Translations under genes and position numbers: made by a program
Part shown: in pieces, positions 1 through 5,210 of the stretch
Layout of the letters: each line of letters begins with the position of its first letter
How positions within the stretch are numbered: position 1 is the first letter of the stretch
Notes under the pieces: model-generated
Seen by the model: the letters and a program-made list of their open reading frames with translations, nothing else
Database searches by the model: none
What the model was told of the DNA's origin: nothing
Assembly: GCA_018830605.1 (NCBI GenBank)
Contig: JAHJRZ010000065.1
Coordinates: 1 to 15,442 of the forward strand
Direction of reading: 5' to 3'
Length of the DNA stretch: 15,442 nucleotides
DNA from: Patescibacteria group bacterium
GTDB lineage: Bacteria; Patescibacteriota; UBA1384; JAHJRZ01

Positions 1-354
1 ATCTCCGGGTATCGAAGGCCAACGAATAGAGATCAAAAGACAATCCTCTAAAATTTTCCAAGTATGAGTGACGCCCGCGTCATAAAAACAATAATCGCCT
101 TCTTTTTTAAGAATAATTTTTTTGTTGTCTTTGGGAAAATCAAATTCAACTTTGCCGTAAACCAAGATGCCCAAGGTTTTGGCTGTTTTTTGCGTGCCCA
201 AAGATGATTTTTTTTCGCCCGCCCTTAATTTATCCCACTTTAATTCAAAAGCCTTGGTTTTGAAGGGAGAGCCCTCCTCCATAAAATGCCCCATAAACCA
301 GCCCTTATGTTCAGACGTCAGCTCATCCAAGTTGCCTTGAATAATTTTATCCAT
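1..354 (-). CDS. Cupin-like protein, partial (3' end outside window)
   Basis: Reading the minus strand from an ATG at 354 gives an open frame of 118 codons that runs off the window edge without a stop. The N-terminal part is charged and contains an aromatic stretch (GWFMGHFME). From about residue 65 the pattern is that of a small beta-barrel cupin: LGILVYGKVEFDF, then KKEGDYCFYDAGVTHTW, then LLISIRWPS. The glycine before a strand and the G-D-Y..G-V-T-H segment match the usual cupin turn and histidine region. Cupins of this size may bind a metal or sugar, but no substrate can be inferred. The gene is divergent from the glycosyltransferase gene at 458, with about 100 bp between them. I see no clear SD or promoter. 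The call rests on motif shape only. Confidence 0.6.
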   Translation of the reverse strand, partial: MDKIIQGNLDELTSEHKGWFMGHFMEEGSPFKTKAFELKWDKLRAGEKKSSLGTQKTAKTLGILVYGKVEFDFPKDNKKIILKKEGDYCFYDAGVTHTWKILEDCLLISIRWPSIPGD

Positions 355-378
355 AGTGATTTTATCTTAACACAAGAG

Positions 379-412
379 CCACACTTTTGCGACGGCCGTT
401 TAAAAAGTGTGG
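379..412. repeat. Inverted repeat between divergent genes
   Basis: The 10-bp arms CCACACTTTT (379-388) and AAAAGTGTGG (403-412) are perfect complements around a 14-nt loop containing CGGCCG. It lies between the divergent cupin-like and glycosyltransferase genes. It could be an operator for either gene, or a hairpin in the leader of the minus-strand gene. There is no long T-run on either side, so a terminator is less likely. Confidence 0.5.
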
Positions 413-419
413 GTTTAGC

Positions 420-448
420 TTGATTTTAGGCCATTTTTAGATTAATCT
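420..448 (+). promoter_or_regulatory. Candidate sigma70 promoter for the glycosyltransferase operon
   Basis: TTGATT at 420-425 and TAATCT at 443-448 are separated by 17 nt, a reasonable -35/-10 pair. Transcription would start near 455, only a few bases before the ATG at 458. That would make the mRNA nearly leaderless and fits the absence of an SD there. Confidence 0.45.
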
Positions 449-457
449 TAGTCATAT

Positions 458-1573
458 ATGAAAATTGCGCTCATTCATGACTTTTTAACTAATTTCGGGG
501 GCGCGGAAAGAGTTCTTAAAAACATCTCTGATATTTTTCCTGATGCGCCGATTTTTTGTTTGCTTTATGATGCCCAAAAATTGCCTCAATTTAAGGATAA
601 AAAAGTAATTCAATCATCACTTTATAAATATCCTAATTTTATTAAAAAAAAAGAAGTTCTCTTTCGCCCAAAATGCCCCCAAGCGATTGAGGAGTTTGAC
701 CTCTCAAAGTATGATATCGTTATTTCCAATACCAATTCCTTTTGCAAGGGAGTAATTACTCCGCCCTCGACCCTGCATATTTCCTATATTCAAAGTCCCA
801 CCCGATATTTATGGGATTATAAAGACGAGTATTTAGACGAACATAATGCCAGAGGGATAAAGCGATATTTTTTGGAAAAATTATTTCTAAAAATGCGGCT
901 CTGGGATTATGAGGCAGGCCAACGTCCTGATTATATTATTGCTAATTCCAAAAATGTTGCCAAAAGAATCAAAAAATATTATCGAAGAAAATCAAAAGTT
1001 ATTTACCCCGGAACAGATTTGGATAAATACCGTCATTTCGACGAGCAGAGCGAGGAGAAATCTGACTTTTATTTAATCGTCTCTCGGCTTTCCAAGTATA
1101 AAAAAGTCGATCTGGCGATCCGCGCTTGTAATAAATTAAAAAAGAAATTAGTAATTATTGGTGAAGGATCAGATAAAAATTATTTAGAAAGTATTGCCGG
1201 CCCGACAATTGAATTTAAGGGTTTTTTGCCCGATAAAGAAGTACGTAATTACTATCAAAAAACCAAGGCGTTTTTATTCCCAGCAGAAGAGGATTTTGGC
1301 TTAACGCCGATCGAGGCCATGGCTTCAGGCACTCCGGTTATTGCCTATAAAAAAGGCGGACTTTTAGAAACTGTCAAAGAAGGATTATCCGGAACATTTT
1401 TTAACAAACAATCAGCTAACGGATTATGCCGAGCCATAAAAAAATTTGAAAAAATGAAATTTGAGCCAGTCCAAATCAGAGAATCAATTAAAAAATTCAG
1501 TTTAAATAATTTTAAAAAAGAATTTAAAAATTTTGTCGAAGAAAAATATCAAAAATTTAAAAAACGTCAATAA
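458..1573 (+). CDS. GT4-family glycosyltransferase
   Basis: This 371-aa protein looks like a GT-B fold, GT4-family glycosyltransferase that would move a sugar from a nucleotide-sugar to a lipid-linked or polysaccharide acceptor at the cytoplasmic face. The N-terminal domain starts MKIALIHDFLTNFGGAERV, with the acceptor-side GGAER loop at residues 14-18. The C-terminal donor domain begins around SRLSKYKKVDLAIRA and carries the E-x7-E signature EDFGLTPIE (E278 to E286), followed by AMASGTPVIAYKKGG. Length is normal for the family. No SD precedes the ATG. Residues about 192-203 (RHFDEQSEEKSD) fall between the two domains and are encoded by what looks like a dispersed repeat inserted in frame. 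The next gene is another glycosyltransferase, so both probably act in surface glycan assembly. Donor and acceptor are unknown. Confidence 0.9.
   Translation: MKIALIHDFLTNFGGAERVLKNISDIFPDAPIFCLLYDAQKLPQFKDKKVIQSSLYKYPNFIKKKEVLFRPKCPQAIEEFDLSKYDIVISNTNSFCKGVITPPSTLHISYIQSPTRYLWDYKDEYLDEHNARGIKRYFLEKLFLKMRLWDYEAGQRPDYIIANSKNVAKRIKKYYRRKSKVIYPGTDLDKYRHFDEQSEEKSDFYLIVSRLSKYKKVDLAIRACNKLKKKLVIIGEGSDKNYLESIAGPTIEFKGFLPDKEVRNYYQKTKAFLFPAEEDFGLTPIEAMASGTPVIAYKKGGLLETVKEGLSGTFFNKQSANGLCRAIKKFEKMKFEPVQIRESIKKFSLNNFKKEFKNFVEEKYQKFKKRQ
1031..1063. repeat. In-frame dispersed repeat in the glycosyltransferase gene
   Basis: The stretch from CGTCATTTCGACGAGC to GAGGAGAAATCTG resembles a short palindrome-like repeat common between genes in Patescibacteria and some other bacteria (recalled, not searched). 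Its ends ATTTC (1035-1039) and GAAAT (1057-1061) are complementary. It encodes the charged linker HFDEQSEEKS between the two glycosyltransferase domains. Confidence 0.4.
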
Positions 1574-1601
1574 AATCGCGTACGCGAAAAAATTGACGTT
1601 T
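1562..1601. repeat. Nested palindrome spanning the glycosyltransferase stop codon
   Basis: The outer arms AAACGTCAAT (1562-1571) and ATTGACGTTT (1592-1601) are perfect 10-bp complements. Inside is a perfect 12-bp palindrome, TCGCGTACGCGA (1576-1587). The TAA stop at 1571-1573 is in the structure, and the next start codon lies 2 nt beyond it. It could be an mRNA hairpin affecting coupling or stability between the two genes. An A-run rather than a T-run follows on the plus strand, so a plus-strand terminator is unlikely. Confidence 0.6.
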
Positions 1602-1602
1602 A

Positions 1603-2379
1603 ATGAACAAAATAATTAACAGACAGAATAAAAAAATAATGAGAAAAAAGATTTTGGGCATTCCGGTCGACGGAGTAAACTTTCAACAAACCCTGAACGA
1701 GATTGAAAAATTAATTAAAAGCGGTCAATCACATCAAGTTGCCACGGTTAATCCTGAATTTATTGTTGCGGCGCAAAAAAATGAAAAATTTAAGCGGGTT
1801 CTTAATAATTCGTCGTTAAACACTCCTGACGGCAGAGGAATTATTTGGGCGATGAAATTTTTGCACGGTATAAAATTAAAGGAACGGGTGACAGGCATTG
1901 ATTTATTTTGGGCGCTCTCTAAACTATCTGAAGACAGGGGATACCGAATTTTTATGTTGGGAGGAGAGCCGGGTGTGGCCAAAAAAGCGGCAGGGAGAGT
2001 CAAGATGATCCATCCGCGGGCAAAAATCTGCTATACTTATCCGGGCTCGCCTAAAGAAACGAAAAAAATCCGAAGATTGATAAATCATACCCGGCCCAAT
2101 ATTCTATTTGTCGCATGGGGATCACCAAAACAAGAAATCTGGATTAGAGAGAATCTTAAAAAATTTCGCTCGCCGCTCACAGCCATAGGAGTAGGGGGGA
2201 CATTTGATTTTGTCGCTGGTGTTAGAGTTCGTGCGCCAAGGTGGATGCAAAAAATAGGAATGGAGTGGCTTTATCGTTTATTCCAGGAGCCCAAAAGATT
2301 CGGACGCATTTGGACGGCGGTAATTAAATTTCCGATCGCTGTCATTAAATCAAAAATAACAAAAAAGTTTAAGAGATAA
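1603..2379 (+). CDS. WecG/TagA/CpsF-family glycosyltransferase (GT26)
   Basis: The 258-aa product matches the GT26 family, which transfers N-acetylmannosamine(uronic acid) or related sugars onto polyprenyl-linked intermediates of teichoic acid, enterobacterial common antigen or capsule. Visible family features, in order, are ILGIPVDGVNF, ATVNPEFIVAAQ, LNTPDGRGI, YRIFMLGGEPGVA, FVAWGSPKQEIW, IGVGGTFDFVAG and, at the C-terminus, RAPRWMQKIGMEWLYRL with EPKRFGR. Length is typical. The ATG at 1603 is used; an in-frame ATG at 1639 (MRKKILG) is closer to the conserved domain and is an alternative. Neither has a clear SD. The gene lies 29 nt after the GT4 gene on the same strand, so the pair probably forms one unit for a surface polysaccharide. 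The exact sugar cannot be read from sequence. Confidence 0.9.
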   Translation: MNKIINRQNKKIMRKKILGIPVDGVNFQQTLNEIEKLIKSGQSHQVATVNPEFIVAAQKNEKFKRVLNNSSLNTPDGRGIIWAMKFLHGIKLKERVTGIDLFWALSKLSEDRGYRIFMLGGEPGVAKKAAGRVKMIHPRAKICYTYPGSPKETKKIRRLINHTRPNILFVAWGSPKQEIWIRENLKKFRSPLTAIGVGGTFDFVAGVRVRAPRWMQKIGMEWLYRLFQEPKRFGRIWTAVIKFPIAVIKSKITKKFKR

Positions 2380-2391
2380 AAACCTGAAAAA

Positions 2392-2407
2392 TCTGGCAAT
2401 TGCCAGA
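2392..2407. repeat. 16-bp perfect palindrome upstream of tsaC
   Basis: TCTGGCAATTGCCAGA is a perfect palindrome in the 51-bp gap between the WecG-like gene and tsaC, about 23 nt before the tsaC start. No T-run follows. It may be a small mRNA hairpin or a dimeric protein-binding site. Confidence 0.45.
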
Positions 2408-2430
2408 AAATGTCGAATTTTTGACCTGAA

Positions 2431-3078
2431 ATGCAGACAAAAATTATCAAAATTGATAAATTTAATCCTGAAAAGGAAAAAATCAGTGAAGTGGTTGAAG
2501 TATTGATAAAAAGCGGAGTAATTGCTTTTCCTACGGATACGGTCTATGGAATTGGCGTTAATGCGTTAAATAAAAAAGCAGTCAAGAGAATTTATGAGAT
2601 TAAAAAGCGAGATAAAAATAAACCTCTTATTATTCTCGTCGGCAGAAAAAAAGACGCCCACAAAATCTCGCATTTTAATGCGACCGCACAAAAATGCGAA
2701 GTTAGATTTTGGCCGGGACCTTTAACATTAGTCCTGCCGGCGAAAAAAGATATCCCTAAATACTTAACCTATAATGGCACAATCGGCATCAGAATGCCGA
2801 ATAACAAAATATTTATCGCTCTCGCCAAATCCTGCGAATTTCCTATTGCCACAACAAGCGCCAATTTGTCAGGGGAGACGAGCGCGACTTCGGCGCAAGA
2901 AGTAGCGGAAAAATTAGGCCTGCCCGGCGAAGCTTCAGCGAAGACGGATGAAGATATTGATTTAATCATCGACGGCGGAAGAACGAAATCAAATGTCGCC
3001 TCAACTGTTTTGAATTTAACCTCAAAAACTCCCAAAATAATCCGCCAAGGAAAAATTACTCTCAAACAGATCAAATAA
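2431..3078 (+). CDS. tsaC: L-threonylcarbamoyladenylate synthase (Sua5/YrdC/TsaC family)
   Basis: The 215-aa protein has the YrdC domain, which makes threonylcarbamoyl-AMP from threonine, bicarbonate and ATP for the t6A modification at position 37 of ANN-decoding tRNAs. Visible signatures are IAFPTDTVYGIGVNA, YEIKKRDKNKPLIIL, FWPGPLTLVLPA, GTIGIRMPNN and PIATTSANLSGE. It is a single-domain (TsaC-like) form without the C-terminal Sua5 domain. An unusual segment near residues 162-175 (GLPGEASAKTDED) looks like a repeat inserted in frame. The ATG at 2431 has no SD. The gene lies 51 nt after the WecG-like gene and is probably co-transcribed with it. A palindromic element starts 3 nt after its stop. 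Confidence 0.92.
   Translation: MQTKIIKIDKFNPEKEKISEVVEVLIKSGVIAFPTDTVYGIGVNALNKKAVKRIYEIKKRDKNKPLIILVGRKKDAHKISHFNATAQKCEVRFWPGPLTLVLPAKKDIPKYLTYNGTIGIRMPNNKIFIALAKSCEFPIATTSANLSGETSATSAQEVAEKLGLPGEASAKTDEDIDLIIDGGRTKSNVASTVLNLTSKTPKIIRQGKITLKQIK
2919..2950. repeat. In-frame GC-rich repeat within tsaC
   Basis: The segment CCTGCCCGGCGAAGCTTCAG continues into CGAAGACGG. It is GC-rich compared with the rest of tsaC and contains overlapping small palindromes (GAAGCTTC, and CTTC/GAAG arms). It encodes LPGEASAKTD in a loop of the YrdC fold. I recall similar segments dispersed in Patescibacteria, but could not check copy number. Confidence 0.35.
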
Positions 3079-3081
3079 CCA

Positions 3082-3122
3082 CACATCGGTGTCTACACAT
3101 CGGAGGTGTAAGTGCCGATGTG
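3082..3122 (+). repeat. Three-armed palindromic element, copy A1
   Basis: The octamer CACATCGG occurs at 3082-3089 and again at 3096-3103, and its complement CCGATGTG at 3115-3122. The spacers are 6 nt and 11 nt (AGGTGTAAGTG). Either direct arm can pair with the inverted arm, and ACAC/GTGT offers a third pairing, so the element can switch folds. Complementarity continues for a few bases outward (CCACA...TGTGG). It starts just after the tsaC stop and ends 21 nt before the -35 box at 3144. A near-identical copy lies at 12501-12541 on the other strand. No T-run follows this copy. Confidence 0.85.
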
Positions 3123-3143
3123 TGGCAAAAATAGGCCGCCGGC

Positions 3144-3172
3144 TTGACAGGATTTGAGATGTATGCTATAAT
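3144..3172 (+). promoter_or_regulatory. Near-consensus extended -10 promoter for the OB-like gene
   Basis: TTGACA (3144-3149), a 17-nt spacer and TATAAT (3167-3172) are both perfect consensus boxes, and TG at 3164-3165 adds an extended -10. Start is expected near 3179, giving a leader of about 60 nt that contains a GGGC/GCCC hairpin (3211-3223). Confidence 0.92.
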
Positions 3173-3241
3173 GATTGCAATCTGTAAAAGACGTTTGTAC
3201 CTATTCCATTGGGGCATTGAGCCCTGGGAGTGTTTCAGAAG

Positions 3242-3895
3242 ATGGCCAAACACGAAGGAATCGTGATTCAAGTCGTCAAAGAACTGAAGGATGTTGCCTT
3301 TGGAAGACTGAACAATGGCGAAAGCGTCTTCATCATCGGCAAGGCTGTGACCGCTGGTTGCGACTTCGCTGATGGACCGATCGAGAACAAGTATGTCTTG
3401 GGTGTCATAAAGCCTAACGACGAACCAGAACGCCAGGATAGGACACCCTGGGTCTGCATCAATATCAACCGGATGGCAACTGAAGAGGAGTTCCAGGCCT
3501 CGACCCCGCTCTCGATCAAGGACATCGCCGGGTCGAACGGCAACGACAACCACGACATCGTCGTCGACCCGGACGAGCTGGACGACGCCGCTGACGGTCT
3601 CGGCACAACGATCGCATCGATGCTGCCTCCGATCGACGAGAAAACGGAGAAGAAAAGGATTAGCGCCGAGCTGACAGATGATGAAGATATCGACCCGGAC
3701 GACCCGCGTCATGCACCACTCGTGAAGACGCGACTGAAGGAAGTCAAGGCGGAACGCGAGAAGCTCGGCCGCAGTTACACTGCCCAACTCCTGACCAAGG
3801 GCGCGATTCCCGGCCTCATCATTGAGGAGGCCAAGCGCCTCGTCGAGCTGGGCCCGGAGGTCTACTGGAGCAACGCAAGCACCCCAACGAAGTAA
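3242..3895 (+). CDS. Orphan protein with OB-fold/cold-shock-like N-terminus
   Basis: The 217-aa product has no family I recognise. Residues about 1-75 read as five short beta strands (GIVIQVVKELKDVAFGRL, ESVFIIGKAV, KYVLGVIKPND, TPWVCINI), a spacing reminiscent of OB-fold cold-shock or S1-like domains; this is inference. The middle is rich in Asp and looks flexible (NDNHDIVVDPDELDDAADG, TDDEDIDPDDPRH). The C-terminus is helical (KTRLKEVKAEREKLG). The ATG at 3242 follows GGGAGT (3226-3231) by 10 nt; a GTG at 3230 overlaps that SD and is less likely. The gene prefers G/C-ending codons, unlike tsaC and nusA on either side, and has its own near-perfect promoter and a strong terminator, so it looks like an inserted, well-expressed single-gene cassette. 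Confidence 0.75.
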   Translation: MAKHEGIVIQVVKELKDVAFGRLNNGESVFIIGKAVTAGCDFADGPIENKYVLGVIKPNDEPERQDRTPWVCININRMATEEEFQASTPLSIKDIAGSNGNDNHDIVVDPDELDDAADGLGTTIASMLPPIDEKTEKKRISAELTDDEDIDPDDPRHAPLVKTRLKEVKAEREKLGRSYTAQLLTKGAIPGLIIEEAKRLVELGPEVYWSNASTPTK

Positions 3896-3967
3896 AGCTC
3901 GCCGATTCGAAGGCCGTCGCCGTCGCCTAGCACCACCAGCCATACCCGCCCAGCACAACCGTACCAT

Positions 3968-4019
3968 AAAGGAACCCTGTCTCATCGGAGACATCTCAAT
4001 CCGATAGGGTTCCTTTTTT
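3968..4019 (+). terminator. Intrinsic terminator with forked hairpin
   Basis: An 11-bp stem, AAAGGAACCCT (3968-3978) with AGGGTTCCTTT (4006-4016), runs into a T-run ending at 4019. The loop holds two competing helices: GTCTC/GAGAC (3979-3983, 3988-3992) and ATCGG/CCGAT (3984-3988, 4001-4005). It closes the OB-like gene cassette, about 70 nt after the stop. Confidence 0.92.
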
Positions 4020-4029
4020 ATTTATCCTC

Positions 4030-4057
4030 TTGACTTTCAAAATACTTTTGTTATGAT
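4030..4057 (+). promoter_or_regulatory. Promoter for the nusA-clpC-rel operon
   Basis: TTGACT (4030-4035) and TATGAT (4052-4057) are 16 nt apart, just after the preceding terminator. Start near 4064 would give a leader of about 80 nt before nusA. Confidence 0.75.
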
Positions 4058-4072
4058 TAAATAACAACAGAG

Positions 4073-4114
4073 GCCCCGCGAGGGGCATTGTTTTTAGCCG
4101 AAGCTAAAAACAAT
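4073..4114 (+). promoter_or_regulatory. Tandem hairpins in the nusA leader (possible attenuator)
   Basis: Hairpin 1 is GCCCC-GCGA-GGGGC (4073-4086), with a GNRA loop. Hairpin 2 abuts it: ATTGTTTTTAGC (4087-4098) pairs perfectly with GCTAAAAACAAT (4103-4114) around CGAA. Hairpin 1 followed by ATTGTTTTT has the shape of a short intrinsic terminator, while hairpin 2 locks that U-tract in a stem. NusA stimulates pausing and termination, so autoregulation is plausible but inferred. No SD follows; an AT-rich segment with two copies of AATTTTCAA leads to the ATG. Confidence 0.6.
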
Positions 4115-4143
4115 TTTCAATTATCAATTAACAATTTTCAAAC

Positions 4144-5202
4144 ATGTTTGATAAAGAATTTAGATCCGCCATTAAACAGATCTGCGACGAACGCGGCATC
4201 AGCGAAAAATCTGTTTTTGAAACCATTGAGCAGGCGCTCGCCGCCGCTTATCGTAAGGACTATGGCCGGCCCGAACAGAGAATCGAGGTAAAGCTTGATC
4301 CCAATACCGGCAAGATGAAGGTAGCCCAAGTTTTTGAAGTAGTTAAAAAAGATGAATTTGAGAATGAGAATAATCAGATTCTATTAAAGGACGCCAAAAA
4401 ATCCCAAAAAACAGCTAAAATTGGGGACTTAATCAAAAAAAAGCTAAAGCCCCACTCTGATTTTGGCCGCATTGCGGCCCAGACCGCCAAACAAGTAATT
4501 ATTCAGCGCATCCGCGAAGCAGAGCGCGATGTCGTATTTGGCGAATTTAAAAAGAAAGAAAGCGAGATTATAAATGGAACAGTGCAGCGGATTGAAGGCC
4601 GCAATATTATTATTGATTTAGGAAAGACCTCGGGCATTATGTTTCCCACAGAACAGGTTGAGGCAGAAAAATATTATCTTGGCCAACGGCTCAAATTATA
4701 TCTTGTCTCGGTTGAAGAATCAGCCAAGGGGCCGGTCATGGCGCTCTCGCGCTCTCATCCAGGCTTAATCTCCGAGCTCTTTAAGCTTGAAGTGCCGGAG
4801 ATCTCCGCTGGCGCGGTTAAGATAATGCATTGCGTCCGTGAAGCCGGCTCCCGCACTAAAATCGCGGTCGCCTCCACTCAAGAAGGAGTGGATCCGGTCG
4901 GCTCTTGCGTAGGCCAGAGGGGTTCGCGCGTGCAGGCCGTCTTAGCCGAGATCAGCGAGGAGAAGATCGACATCGTCCTTTATGATAAAAAGAAAGAAAC
5001 CTACATTAAAAACGCGCTCTCTCCAGCTAAAGTTGATGAGGTTAAGATTGATAAAGAAAAAAAAGAAGCTAAGATCACCGTCTCAGAAGACCAGCTCTCG
5101 CTCGCCATTGGCAGAGAAGGCCAGAATGTCCGCTTGGCTTCAAAATTAACCGGATTTAATATTGATATTTTAAAAGAGGGAATTAAAAAAGACAAAAAAT
5201 AG
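4144..5202 (+). CDS. nusA: Transcription termination/antitermination factor NusA
   Basis: NusA binds RNA polymerase and nascent RNA and modulates pausing, termination and antitermination. The 352-aa product shows the N-terminal polymerase-binding domain (FRSAIKQICDERGISEKSVF, with ALAAAYRKDYG), an S1 domain from about residue 135 (GTVQRIEGRNIIIDLG), KH1 with DPVGSCVGQRGSRV (GxxG loop near 257-260) and KH2 with LAIGREGQNVRLAS (near 320-331). It lacks the C-terminal acidic repeats of E. coli NusA, as in most bacteria. There is no SD at the ATG. The TAG stop overlaps the strong SD of clpC, so the two genes are coupled. In many bacteria nusA lies next to rimP and infB; here it leads a stress-related operon instead. 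Confidence 0.95.
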   Translation: MFDKEFRSAIKQICDERGISEKSVFETIEQALAAAYRKDYGRPEQRIEVKLDPNTGKMKVAQVFEVVKKDEFENENNQILLKDAKKSQKTAKIGDLIKKKLKPHSDFGRIAAQTAKQVIIQRIREAERDVVFGEFKKKESEIINGTVQRIEGRNIIIDLGKTSGIMFPTEQVEAEKYYLGQRLKLYLVSVEESAKGPVMALSRSHPGLISELFKLEVPEISAGAVKIMHCVREAGSRTKIAVASTQEGVDPVGSCVGQRGSRVQAVLAEISEEKIDIVLYDKKKETYIKNALSPAKVDEVKIDKEKKEAKITVSEDQLSLAIGREGQNVRLASKLTGFNIDILKEGIKKDKK

Positions 5203-5210
5203 GAGGATTT

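Noticed and set aside
3082..3122. CRISPR-like repeats (repeated CACATCGG)
   Set aside because: Only two direct copies with a 6-nt gap plus an inverted copy; there are no regular spacers and no cas genes.
3230..3895. GTG at 3230 as start of the OB-like gene
   Set aside because: It overlaps the GGGAGT that serves as SD for the ATG at 3242.
3071..3994. 307-aa open frame on the minus strand opposite the OB-like gene
   Set aside because: It is Arg- and Val-rich without domain pattern, has no SD, and the plus strand has promoter, SD, coherent protein and terminator. It is a shadow of GC-rich codons.
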